Translations under genes and position numbers: made by a program
Part shown: piece by piece, positions 23,566-34,639 of the stretch
Numbering within the stretch: position 1 is the first letter of the stretch
Layout: each line of letters begins with the position of its first letter
DNA from: Isoetes taiwanensis
Lineage: Eukaryota; Streptophyta; Lycopodiopsida; Isoetales; Isoetaceae
DNA length: 64,000 nt
Reading direction: 5' to 3'
Assembly (NCBI GenBank): GCA_021234155.1
Contig: JAJEKV010000035.1
Location: 9,312,779 to 9,376,778 of the forward strand
Notes under the pieces: generated by a model
Database searches by the model: none
Told to the model about the DNA's origin: nothing
Seen by the model: only the letters and a program-made list of their open reading frames with translations

Positions 23566-26500
23566 TGAAGATCACTACATGGAATATGAGAGGTATAAAA
23601 TGACTTCTCAAAAGGAAAAAGGCACTAAATGCACTGAGAGAGATGAAGACTGATATAATTCTTCTGCAGGAACATAGATTACCAGTCTGCAAATCTAGGT
23701 AGTCGGATAATGCCAAATGGAGACTCTATATGGACCTCGGCAGATGGTACTAAAGGAGGAATTTGTATGGTCTGGCAAGGATACATGGGTCTCCAGAAAT
23801 ATAGTCATGCAGGAGGCAGATGGACAGTTGCTATCTTACAAAAAGGAAAGGATGTAGTAGGCATAATTAATGTATATGCCTCAACTGAACTAGCTGAGAG
23901 AGAAGAGCAATGGAAGCAAATTAATACCTGGATCCTAGCCCATCATACAAGGAATTGGTTGATGGCAAGGGATTTTAACAATACACCTGCCTTGGACCAG
24001 AAACTTGGAAAGCAATTGAATATGTCAAAGGGGAGAGACAGGCTTGGGATACTTTAATGTCCCATTTTGTGTATATTCCCCCATCTTCTACCTACCAATA
24101 TTCTTGATGTAATAAAAGGAAAGGTGAACAAAGAATATACTGCCTCCTTGACAGATTCTACCTATGTAATACTAATATGGAAGAATGGGATAATTTGATT
24201 ACCTCATGTGATATAGGTAACTCTATTTCGGACCATTTTCCCCAATTCCTGGGAAACATGACAGCCAAAAAAAGGGGGGGCAAATACAGCATTCAAGTTC
24301 AACACTGGGTTGCTACAAAATAAAAGGTTTGTGAGGCATTTTCTGTATTCTACGGCCAACTTCCTAGGATTTCCCTTACAGAATCCATGAACTCTTTTAT
24401 TCATAGGATGAAGCTGGTTAAATGCTGGGTCAAGGAATGGGGTAAGGAATGGAATATGAAAAAGAAAAAAGAAAAATATGAGGTGTATGAAGCTATGAGA
24501 GAGATTAGGAAGTTACTCTTCCAGGATAAAGACAATAGAATGTGGCAGAATAAAGAATTTGAACTGGAGATCAAAGTCAAGAGTATTGAGGAAGCTGAGG
24601 CAATAAGTCTTGCAGTGTGGAGCAAGTGTAAGTATATAAATGAAAGGATGATGGTAGCTCTGCTTTCTTTCTTTAGACAGCAAAAAGTAGAATTTTGAAT
24701 ATTGGAATTTTCCGACTCATAGGAGGGGAAGGCAAGACCTTGGAAAGTCAGAATGATATTGAGGAATTATTTCACAAGGAGTACAAGACACTTTTCAGTA
24801 ATCACCAGGTTGATGACGAGGAAATGGATAAGTTTTTCACAGGGATTCCTAAAGGGCCACAAATGGAAGAGGATGATATCCTCACTATCCCAGAGGAAAA
24901 GGAAATCAAAGAGACTCTCCAATCTGTCCCATGGTAAGAGCCTGGGTCCAGATGGATTTCAGCCAGAATTCTATTTGGAATTTTGGGACTTAATGAAGGA
25001 GGACTTCGTTTCTTTCATTCAGGGGGCTTGAAGGGCTAAATATTTACATCCAGCAATTAATGCTAGACATATCACACTCATTCTCAAGGTTGATAATCCT
25101 GCACAAATTGGAGATTGGAGGCCGATTTCTCTAACCAATACTACCTATAAAGTTGTGGCTAAAATTTTGGCTAATAGATTAAAGATGATTCTAATCAAAG
25201 TGATTAACCCCTGCCAGTCAGCTTTTCTTCCTCAAAGGAATATCCTGGACAACTATATAGGTGCAGCTGAAGGTCTACATTGGAATAATCGTTCTAACCA
25301 AGACTGCATGCTTCTCATCAGGGTTGCCCTTAAGGCCAAATTTGTCCAAGCATAATTTAGAAGGTCGGGCGAATAATAGAGTTGCAAGATTAGTTATGTT
25401 GGCGAATGTTTTCTAGACATAAATGTTTTTTATAGAAATCTAGGCGAATCATGGCCAATATTATTTTGCGAAGATTTAAGTGTCTTTATTTTCTAAGTGC
25501 AATTTCTATGGTGAAATTTTATTCATCAGCATCCACAAGGATACAAACACATTATAACTATAGTTGCATGATGCAATACCACAATTTAACCTTTATAAAT
25601 GAGAACGTGGCTTATCCTTGTAGATAAAACAAATCTATTAAAAAAGAGGTCTGGAAAAAAATGCTTTCCAGTGCATCCTTAGAAGTATTTGAAACACAAT
25701 AGCTACAAAAATAACTCTTAAAATTATCATATGTACCTGGATATGGAGAATAGATTAGGTTATGAAGAAAGTCTAAAATAATAGGGGATTCCTTAAGAAA
25801 TCTTCGAGAAGGAGGGTAGAGGATAAGGCGAATCCATAGTTATGATGCTTAGCAGATGTGGCGAATTTTCAAGTGGAGTGAGATTTGTTTGTAGAAAAGT
25901 TGGCTAATTTTATTTTTTTAATCTATAATGGGCTCTACTAAACAATAGCGTCAAAATTTCTCAATACCCTTAAAAAATAGCCTTTTGGCGAACTTTCGTC
26001 CTTAAGGGCTACCCTGCTTCTCATGTTAGATTTTAAGAGAGCATATGATACCATTAGTTGGCAATTTCTAAGGGCAATGGCTCATTTGGGGTCTCAGATA
26101 AGTTATATCAAAAGGTGTTTGGGTTTAACACTATGGCTTCATCTGCATTAAAAATTAATAGAACCCCCGCTGATCAATTTCCATGTAGAAGGGGGGTGAG
26201 GCAGGGGTGTCCTTTAGCTCCATATCTCTTTTTGATTGTAGCTGAGGTGGTCACCAAATTGGTTACCCATATACATGACAGGGGAGATATTCAGTGCCTA
26301 AAGCTGCCCGAGGATAAAGGTACTTTCTCTTTAATGCAATATGCTAATGATACCTTTCTAAAACAGGGAGATGAAAGCCTATTAAATTTTCTTACAGCTA
26401 TGAATAAATTTGGTCAAATATCAAAGGTTAGGCTCAACAAGAGCAAATGTGCAATTATCTTAAACTCACAGGAAACAAAGTTGCGGGGATCAAAATTCTG

Positions 26501-28100
26501 AATAAAAATGCAGGAACCTCAATTCTATGCATTCCTTGAAGGCCTCTCTTCGAGGATTGTGGGAACCAATTATTACCCGAATAAAGAGGAAGTTAGGTCT
26601 GTATTCCTCTTCCCTTTCTTTGGCTGGTAGAGTTCAGATTGCCAATGTTGTAATTGGTAGTATACATGTCTATTTTTCTTCAGCAATAGTTGGAGACAAG
26701 GCCTCCTATAGTAAGATAGTAGACAATTCATCTAGCAGGGAGTACATAAGGTGGCTTGGGGAAACCTTACCAAATCTAGGAAGGATGGGGGTCTGATATG
26801 TAAAGACTTGTTTATTCAAGCCCAAGCCTTAGCAGCTAAGATGATTTGTTGGTCAGATATTGAGTGCAGGAATCATAATTAGTTGGTACCCATAGTTTGA
26901 AATATGAGCTGCCAGATTCAGCATTCTTCCAATTCGTTTCCTGTCCCAATACATCTAACATTTTGAGAAGAATGATTGAAGCATGGAATGTAGCATCCTT
27001 ATGTTATAAACTCCAATTATAGATGCCAAATCCAAAGAGATCAACTTCTTCTGGCATCCTGAGATTGCTATGAGTGAAAATGATTGTCTAGCTCTCCAAC
27101 ATCCACAGAAATATATGCAGTGGCATAATACAGGTATCAGGCAGATTGAAGACTTAAGGAAAGGAGAGACTGAATGGAAGTCATGGGAAGAAGTAGCAAG
27201 TGTTACTAAGGGATCAGATCTTGACAAGAAAATCTATAACTCCATAATGGATAAAGTTGGACAGTATGATGAACTATGTAACAGTTCTAATCTATGGCAC
27301 TTAAAAGGTAAAGATGATAAGTCATAAACCATCCAGAGCAACACAGTTATGGAATTGTGAGGAAAAGGATTTGGCATCAATCTGTGCTAAAGGATGGAAA
27401 AGTTACTGCCAATAAGGTCTGGTTAATTCTGCACTAGAGCTTAACTACCAACTTTAAGAGAGCCAAATTTGACACCTCTATTTCTAGACTATGCCCAATG
27501 GGTTGTGGGGAGATAGAAACCTCAAACCATATTTTTGTCTGTCCTAGTGTTGGGGATTTTTGGAGTTGGTCTGCTCAAATCAATAGGGGAGCAATTCGGT
27601 ATTCTATCTTGATGGATTTCTTGAACACTGAAAATAGGTTATTGAATACAACAAAATCATTAAGTTGCTGGGCAGTTTGGAAACATCGAAACAGGGTAAC
27701 CATTGAACATAAAACACCTAATCTGATCTGGCTTAAGCAAACATTCTTGGCAGTATTGATGGACTCGGTTGTGGCCCACAGAAATCTTGATCGGAAGAAC
27801 TACGATAAATCTTGGACAACTATTGGTAGATTCCAGGGGATGTATGAATTCTATGTGTTGAAACTAACTATTAATGATGATGTTTTATACAGATGCAATG
27901 AGGAGGCTTAATAGATATGGAGTTGCTGATAGAAGTATGGGTGCGGCTGAAGTTTCGGATGGAGAAGACTCCAATCTCCCCAGAATTGAGGAAGATGACA
28001 CTTTTATTCAGTTGAAACAATAGATGATACATGCCTCAGCAATCAAGAAGGTACTGAACAGACCTGAAGCATGGAGCCACAATAACCTGAGACAATACTT
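23565..28100 (+). pseudogene. L1-type LINE ORF2 (endonuclease, reverse transcriptase, zf-RVT), broken
   Basis: Domain order is that of plant L1 ORF2. It starts with MKITTWNMRG, the opening of the exonuclease-endonuclease-phosphatase domain; an in-frame TGA follows at codon 13, and IILLQEHRL comes next. The remaining endonuclease lies at 23,710-24,057. The RT follows from about 24,930: GPDGFQPEFY, then RPISLTNTTYKVVAKILANR, then the A motif DFKRAYD (about 26,030), RRGVRQGCPLAPYLF (26,190), and a catalytic box reading YAND instead of YADD (AAT at 26,346-26,348). That change alone would abolish polymerisation. The zinc-binding domain reads MGCGEIETSNHIFVCP at 27,498. Several frameshifts and a 698-bp hAT insertion also interrupt it. 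It would copy its own RNA at nicked chromosomal DNA if intact. Confidence 0.92.
25311..26024. mobile_element. non-autonomous hAT element inserted in the LINE RT, with 8-bp TSD
   Basis: The element occupies 25,319-26,016 (698 bp). Its ends are imperfect inverted repeats: left CAGGGTTGCCCTTAAGG, right CCTTAAGGGCTACCCTG. It is flanked by the perfect 8-bp duplication CTTCTCAT (25,311-25,318 and 26,017-26,024). Eight-base duplications and CAGGG termini are hallmarks of the hAT superfamily. The LINE frame on the left (ending Met-Leu-Leu) continues on the right (Met-Leu-Asp-Phe-Lys) in phase if one duplication and the element are ignored. No transposase ORF is present, so it moved with a partner's enzyme. 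The interior has scattered GCGAAT words. Confidence 0.95.
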
Positions 28101-28459
28101 TATGAATTTGTACCACGCAGCAGAAAAGAGAGGCTCATGTACTTCTGCTGCTGGACTTCACAAACTACTTGGTTGCTAAACTGGATGCTGATCTTACTAT
28201 GCAGGATCTCATCGAGGCTCAATAAACTTAAGATAATTTTAGTGTTTCTATCTTTACATAATACAATGCATTTTGACAATATTATGTGGAATGGTGCCTA
28301 CCTGTATCTGGCCCATATGTAATGACATAGTTCCATCTTATAAGGAACATGTTTTTGTTCTTCAAACTGGAAGTATACCTTCTATGGTGTACTCCATGAT
28401 GTAACTTATTTCTATGAATATCAAACCAACCTTGCCTTCAAAAACAAAATGGGGGGGGG
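28100..28459 (+). other. LINE 3' UTR and A-rich end, then a G10 run
   Basis: No coding. The sequence ends in CCTTGCCTTCAAAAACAAAA, which resembles plant LINE 3' termini, followed by T and a run of ten G before copy 2 of the flanking repeat begins. The purine stretch could alternatively be a polypurine tract of an LTR element. Confidence 0.55.
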
Positions 28460-30175
28460 GGATTTCAAACATCATTCATTTAGATAATGATTAAGACTCA
28501 ATACTCCTTTTTTGCTACCTGTAGGCAACCATACAAGTTCATTTGCAATTAGTATTAAGTGGAAATGGATGTTATGCATGCCACTCCGTAAAGGCCATTT
28601 CTATGACAAAATTAAAGGGCATTCAACTCTAGTCATTCATATGGCAAACTCGAAGGGCATTCAAGCATTCACAATGAAGTGGCATCTCAACAGATGGACA
28701 AAATTTGCAACCGTTTGAGGAATATATAAGTCTTATTAGATAGCAAATAGGTACTTGAATTAGTATTAAGTGGAAAATGGATGTTATGCAATGGCCCATA
28801 GATTGCAACTCCTTCTCTTGTGCTCTTTCTTGTACTTAGACCTCTTGGTCTCCGCGAACGATAAAAATCGATTCAATGCAATCCATCCTCTTCTCCTTAA
28901 AACCTATTTCTTGCAAGTTCTTTTGATCCAACCATCGCCACCATTGGATCGAGCTAAGGTTATTTTCCATAATCATCCGAATATTTGTTTTTGAGGAATA
29001 TTCTGGATAGTGATCATAATAATCTCACGAATATTCTTTTCAACAAAAGATGTTTCCACAGAATCTATCCTGCACAGCTCTCGTTGAAGATCGGTTCCAA
29101 CATATCCATGTCTCTGTTCTGGTATACTCCGTTGTGAACCATGTTTTTCTATAGAATAGAATGGCCCATTTGCACTGCAAGGCTTGTGAAAGAAATACTT
29201 GCAAATTACCACTTTAGAAAGGGTTGTTCAATCAGACGACCAAAGCCATGCCAGAAAAAACTATGGTTATGGCTATCGAACTTGAGCAAAAATAAACTCG
29301 GCCATTTGCAGATGTCGGATGCCGTTGGAAGAAGAATCATGGAATAATTTAAGGGCTAAACTTAGCTATTTGGCGATTTTTTAGCATATTTTCGAAAAAA
29401 AATTAGCTAAAGTAAATGGAAAAGATTAGGAAAAAAATAATAATTTTCGCTTAACTTTTTTCGGGACTGCACCAACCCTGGAGCTCTTTAGCCAAACTTT
29501 AGAAAGTAAGAGAGTGAAGCTTTGTATTGTTTAGCTAATTCATAGAAACTTTTAGAATGAAATTCGGGCTAGTTTAGCTAATATCATTCTAGTTTATAAG
29601 AAATATATGATTAGTAGTTTAGTTTCTAGCATTATAAATTAATTTGAGTCATAGATTTTGCTAGTTAGCATTATTTTAGAATGTTTTCACAAAGAAAATG
29701 ACAAAAATAAGTGGAAATAATTGAAAAAAGTATAGTAATTTGGCTTAATATTTTCCGTTGGCCACACCATTTTGGGATGATGTTTAGGTTAGTTTGGCTA
29801 AATGCTAGAAAGTATGAGAGGAAAAATACGTAGAGTTTAGCTAAACCACAGAAAGTTTTGGGATTAATATCGAGCAAGTTTAGCTAAAGTCATTCTGGCT
29901 AATAAGAAATATGCGATTAGTAATTTATTCACTAAGAAGAATGTAGGGCAAATCCTGCTACAAGAATCCAATAGTCTAACAAAGGGAGACATTCATTCGG
30001 GCTCCAGTTGTTTATTTATATAGATCTGTAGCACTTTTCCTTTGAGAGATCTTTATATCCTTTTTGAATCATCTTTCTCATTTTGTTTCACTGAGAACTC
30101 GGACCACAGGCTTCAATCCAAATAGGATGCTAAGGATTCAAAACCCACCGAGGAATAACATTGTTGCACCCTGTT
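28460..30175 (+). repeat. copy 2 of the 1.15-kb direct repeat, with an insertion
   Basis: Homologous to 17,512-18,697 throughout, beginning GATTTCAAACATCATTCA and ending ACATTGTTGCACCCT. It is split by a 596-bp insertion (29,338-29,933). It begins directly after the LINE's A-rich and G-rich end. Together with copy 1 it either forms the LTR pair of an element that a LINE invaded, or is a segmental duplication. Confidence 0.8.
29329..29942. mobile_element. 596-bp insertion in repeat copy 2 with 9-bp duplication
   Basis: The 9-bp word AAGAAGAAT stands on both sides (29,329-29,337 and 29,934-29,942) and occurs once at the matching point of copy 1, so this is a clean insertion. A 9-bp duplication points to a Mutator-like element, though the ends (CATGGAATAATTTA and TAATTTATTCACT) pair only weakly. 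The interior is a degenerate head-to-tail dimer of about 260 bp rich in TTTAGCTAA, with the phrase AAGAAATATRYGATTAGTA closing each half. Confidence 0.75.
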
Positions 30176-30582
30176 TGCTATAGCAATTTGGATTGGCAGC
30201 CATTCTTTCAAAAAACATGCCGTTTTGAGGCATCGGTTACTGCCCATACCGATGCATGGCAGTGTGTAGCTTGCTTGGTTCTATGTGCAATTATTGAGCA
30301 TGAATTGGAAGCAATGTCATGCAAGTCTTAGCAAAACATATTCTAGAATATGCCTTCAACGCTCAAATCTTGGTAGATGACAGAGAATATTCTACGATGT
30401 CCTCTAACCCCCACATACAAATGAGGGTTCGCCTCCAAAGGGAATCCAAGCATCTGTTTGTTATAAATCTACAAGTTACGTAAAGAGTTCTGCGTACACT
30501 GGAATGCCAATTTACATGCCATTCTCGGCAGGGAAAGAGGGCGGCATGCAAAGCTTGGAAAATTTTATAGAATATCAGTTAG
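30176..30582. other. intergenic, no supported gene
   Basis: About 400 bp with one short minus-strand ORF (30,363-30,551) that shows no recognisable feature. Confidence 0.5.
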
Positions 30583-31132
30583 CATTAGGGTTTTTTTGAG
30601 ATTAAAAAAGGGCCTTCAAAACATGCCAACTAAGCCAAATGAAGATAAATGAACTACCAATCAGAAATCAGAGCCTGACGGGTCCAGTCAGCAAAACTGT
30701 TATAATTAACTCACTGGATCACATTTTCTAGCATAACTGTGGATACAAAAGTCCAAATGATCTCTCGTTTAGTGCAATAGATAGATCTCGTTGAGATCTT
30801 TCTAACCTTAGGTGCTTTGCACATATTTTAACCACTTATGATTGTCAAAACTCCAAAAAATATGGTTTTTACCATTTTTTACCATCCTATAGGGCTAAAA
30901 GATATGCAAACCACCCAAGGTTTGAAAGATCTCAATGAGATCTATCTATTGCACCAAACAAAAGCTCATTTGGACTTTTCTATCAACACTTATGCTAGAA
31001 AATGTAATCCAGTGAGTTAGTTATAACTGTTTTGCTGACTGGATTACCAGTTCTGTTTTTTGATTGGTAGTTCATATAGCTTAGTCAGCAGTTCTTAGAA
31101 GGCCCTTTTATGATCTCAAAAAATCCCTAATG
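30583..31132. mobile_element. foldback / long-TIR MITE
   Basis: The two halves are near-perfect reverse complements over about 240 bp each. The left end is CATTAGGG followed by a T run and GAGAT; the right end is ATCTCAAAAAATCCCTAATG. Matching inner landmarks include GTGCAATAGATAGATCTC on the left and GAGATCTATCTATTGCAC on the right. A short unpaired centre lies at about 30,835-30,890. No ORF with a transposase motif is present. A flanking duplication was not seen, so the superfamily stays open. A transcript would fold into a long hairpin and be a good small-RNA source. Confidence 0.88.
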
Positions 31133-31421
31133 GAAGCCCAAAATCATCGGGTAAAATTTTTCACCCCTGTCATTTTTGTTTTTGTTAACATTTTTGGAAA
31201 GTAAAAGTGCGACATCAAACATGTTAGTCGGATGGGGTTGAATTGCAGTTAACAGTTTTATACAAAACTGGGAATGCCATGTGGAAGACTAATTTCAAAT
31301 GTAACGTTTTTCATAAACTTTATACAATTCGTTTCGTATTGAGGGAGGGTATTCTCGCAATGGTTGGGACTATTATTCTTGTATTGTATTCAAATTCTAT
31401 CTTCAGACCACTTTGAGGTGC

Positions 31422-31866
31422 TTAGGGCCGCTTCACACTTGCCGTAAAAGTGCCGTTAGATTAAAAAAATTAACTTAACTGTGCTTCACATTGGCTTCCG
31501 TTAAAAAATTCCGTTAAGACTATGGGGTTAAAAAATAACGGCACAATTAAGGTAACGGTGCAAGATAACTGGGGTTCACACTGTATTCCGTTAGGTTAAA
31601 TTTTAACGGAGGAATTAACGGGCCATAATTTTTCCCTTCAAATTTAAGGGTAGGAGGGCTCCATTTGCAATTCAATTTTTAAACTTAACGGCGTGACAGA
31701 CAGTGTGAAGCAATATTTAACGGCATGACAATCAATGTGAAGTAATATTTAACGGTTTTCGTTATGTTAATTTTTAACCTAACGACGTGACCATCAGTGT
31801 GAAGCAAGATTTAACGGTTTTTGTTATGTTAAATTTTAATCTAACGGCGAATGTGAAGTGAAACCT
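31422..31866. mobile_element. MITE-like element with TTAACGG subterminal repeats
   Basis: The ends form imperfect inverted repeats: left GCTTCACACTTGCCGT, right ACGGCGAATGTGAAGT. Inside, TGTGAAGYAAKATTTAACGG occurs three times (31,703-31,723; 31,735-31,755; 31,797-31,817) and the word TTAACGG or its complement many more times. Motif-rich subterminal regions of this kind are transposase-binding regions in hAT and related elements. No ORF and no certain target duplication was seen. Confidence 0.65.
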
Positions 31867-31968
31867 TTATGTTATGTTACCCTAACATAAAGGGCATCCT
31901 GTTATGTTAGCAATTTAAATAATGGCCATTGTGTAATGACCCTTAGTCAAGTTTCTATTTAAGAGTAA

Positions 31969-31996
31969 CTAGTTATGGTGCCCGGCGTTGCCGGGC
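31969..31996 (-). mobile_element. Helitron 3' terminus (minus strand)
   Basis: Read on the minus strand: a perfect 7-bp stem GCCCGGC / GCCGGGC with a 3-base loop (31,980-31,996), then seven bases, then CTAG (31,972-31,969), followed by T. A GC-rich hairpin about 10 bases before a terminal CTRR, inserted next to T, is the diagnostic Helitron 3' end. It implies a Helitron body extending to higher coordinates. The helicase and RPA remnants next to it read on the plus strand, opposite to the usual orientation, so either they are captured fragments or two Helitrons are overlaid. The 5' TC end was not identified. Confidence 0.75.
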
Positions 31997-32023
31997 TTTA
32001 CTACAAATTGAAATAGTGGTTGT

Positions 32024-33107
32024 TTGATTGTTGACCACTATAAAGAATGTGGCAATTTTTGTATTCTTATGGATAGGAATTCGGGATCCGCAAAACTTAT
32101 AAGAGAGGTGAAGATTATAATTTGGGATGAGTTTCCAATGGCGAACAAGGCCGTTATCGAAAGTGTTAACAAGTTGCTACAACAAATTTGTGGAAACCAA
32201 CAACCATTTGGAAACAAATTCTTCATTGCCACAGAAGACTTCAGACAAGTCGCACCCGTGGTCAAAGGAGCCGGACGAACATCAATTATTAATGCATCAA
32301 TAAAATCATCCCGCCTATGGAAATCATTCAAAGTAATTAGACTTTAAAATGTTGGGGACTCAGATTTGCTTGAATTCGTAGACAAGATTGGGAATGATTA
32401 CGAGCACAAGATAGTCTCCATAGATATGAATACAATTACGCCCATTATAGAAGCAATCGAATTTCTTTTCCTTCTAAGCGTTCTACAAGATCCGATAGCT
32501 TGTGAAAAGCGAGCATTCTTATCCCCTCCTAGAATTAGTGCCAACGAACAACCAGACTTATTACAGTTACGATCATATCACTAAAGAAGATCAAGTAGTA
32601 AAAGATCATCCATATGCGACTGCAGACTTCCCAATGAACTTCACACATTCAGGAATACCAGACCACAAAGTCAAACTAAAAAAAGGTGTAGTATGTCACG
32701 TGATGAAACGTTTGGACATCGACAAAGGGCTTGTGAAAAACGCAAGAGTCATAATTGAGTCATTACATAACAAATTTGTCATAGCTAAATTTATTGGCTC
32801 AACGGCACAACCAGAGCAGAATAGAATATCCCGTGTCGATTTCTTTTACCAACATGAAAATCGACCTTGGACAATCCATAGACGCCAATTACCCTTAAGA
32901 CTTGCATATTCCACCACTTTCAATAGCTGTCAGGGATTGACACTAGACCGTATAGTTATAGACTTGCGTACAAATGTATTTGCACATGGACAACTATATA
33001 CTGCAATGACACATATAAGAAAAAGACAGGATGTGCTCGTTTTACTTGCAGAGGACAACGTTACTCATGAGACGACTAATGTTATCTACAAAGAGTTATT
33101 AGAATGA
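32024..33107 (+). pseudogene. Helitron PIF1-like helicase, C-terminal half, broken
   Basis: The plus-strand frames match the helicase half of Helitron RepHel proteins. IIWDEFPMANK is the Walker B (DExx) box at about 32,120; ATEDFRQVAPVV (32,230) corresponds to the GGDFRQ block; KKGVVCHVMKRLDI and the final LPLRLAYSTTFNSCQG and HGQLYTAMTHIR blocks correspond to helicase motifs V and VI. The Walker A segment and the whole Rep (HUH nuclease) domain are missing. The frame changes at about 32,340 (stop) and again near 32,500. An intact protein would unwind DNA during rolling-circle transposition; this copy cannot. Confidence 0.9.
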
Positions 33108-33109
33108 CA

Positions 33110-34300
33110 ATGATATACTTAATGTTTTTTTTGTTCATGAAAAAATACCATGTACAAAACTACCTTTATAATTATGTGTTAGAGATAGATATAGATAGCA
33201 CGACAAAAAAAGAAAATGTCAACAAAATTTTCAATCCTATATGTTGACATGATGTACTACTATGTACAAAAGCAATATCATATCAATAATAATATCACCA
33301 ACTTTGTGCATCAATACATCTCTATTGCTAGAAGAACATAGAATTCGTTTTCTATATATTCATTCAAAAAAGAGATAAAATTTATTTCTTGCTAACTCAA
33401 TTATACCATTTATCTTAATTGTCAATGTTGCACTCAACAATTTATCTCCGTGCATACCAATGGAACCTAGAAACACGCATGCATAACGAACGTATCATTA
33501 ACTTACACACGAACTGAAAACTCACTACACATGCTTGAAAACACCAACCTACATATACGTAAGGTCATAAAAAACATTCAAGTCTCATTTCACATTCTTT
33601 ATGGCACCAGCATGAGTCAACCATTATCCGCTTACATCACATCTTTGCACAGCATAAGTTCTTTTCGATGGTGTTGCTTCCACTTTAACCTTGCATTTCT
33701 ATTAATAATAGATATACCCACATGTCATCCTCTGCGACGCATGTCATAACTTCTTCTGTATGGTGTCCCCCATATGCTACCTTCTGTTTCTCAGGCTTGT
33801 TTTCACGAGACATACTCCGCTCTTTTCCTCCACCCTTTTTTCTCATCTCACAATAATTACCAACCAAGCTTTCAACTTTTCAATCCCAAGGCCACTTTCC
33901 AGTCAACGATCTTCATCTGTGCACATTAGCCCAGCATAACTACAACACAGTTAACCAGGTTACCCGTCATCAAAGAAATACTTCACAAAGGACAGATGTT
34001 GCAAATATCTACAGATGTTTTCCCCATCAATAGCAACTCACACTTCACAACCCACACGTGGATTCTATTTTCCCAAAAATACCCCACTGAACCAACCCAT
34101 AACAAACAGAAAACTAACACAAAACTAACACCACCTTATCTATATATAGGCATCATATACGAGCCACCTCTTCGTGAATTAGACTTAGATGAAGGACAAC
34201 CAGCATCGAGAAGATGTCGTCAAGCACAGGTAACATTCCCAGCGTACAAATTATTTCTTTCCATTTAATCTAAACAACAGGCTCCCCTCAGGCACCACCC
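33110..34300. other. spacer inside the Helitron-like region
   Basis: AT-rich, no recognisable domain. A coding-like stretch near 34,150-34,230 (EPPLRELDLDEGQPASRR) ends at a plausible GT donor (34,230) and could be an exon of the ORF that follows. Confidence 0.4.
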
Positions 34301-34362
34301 ACATGCTGGCTGACACATGCCTTTGTTGTGGCCTCCACCAACAAGTCCTGACAGGGACAGAT

Positions 34363-34638
34363 ATGGCTCCCCCACGAGATGCTACCGCACCTGACATGCT
34401 TAAGCGTCCAAGAGACTCAGGCAAGACTGTTGAAGACGAAGCCATCCACGTCCTGGTGACTCCACCGGTTCCCCCAACGACCCCAATAAGGGAACTATTG
34501 GAGATTACCAAGGAACTCTTGGACGTTTGGTACTATCTAAGCAAATTATCCACCGACCTGTGCAAGCTTCAACGCCTTCTCCAAATTCGAGACGTTGACA
34601 GCGCAATCGAGAACGCAAAAGCTGCAGGCAAAATATAG
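34363..34638 (+). CDS. small unrecognised ORF in the Helitron-like region
   Basis: Starting at MAPPRDATAP the frame encodes about 91 residues: a basic, Pro-rich N-terminus (LKRPRDSG) and a helical C-terminus rich in Leu (IRELLEITKELL, then LCKLQRLLQIRDVDSAIENA). Its general plan, a disordered head followed by a leucine-rich helix ending in a [DN]-[VS]-x-SA-type phrase, recalls the ORF at 39,022-39,330 on the far side of the RPA-like gene. I do not recognise a family. It may be an accessory or captured gene of the element, and the start codon is a guess. Confidence 0.35.
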   Translation: MAPPRDATAPDMLKRPRDSGKTVEDEAIHVLVTPPVPPTTPIRELLEITKELLDVWYYLSKLSTDLCKLQRLLQIRDVDSAIENAKAAGKI

Positions 34639-34639
34639 C

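Noticed and set aside
32038-32331. 97-codon minus-strand ORF
   Set aside because: It is the antisense shadow of the Helitron helicase Walker B region, which has clear family motifs on the plus strand.
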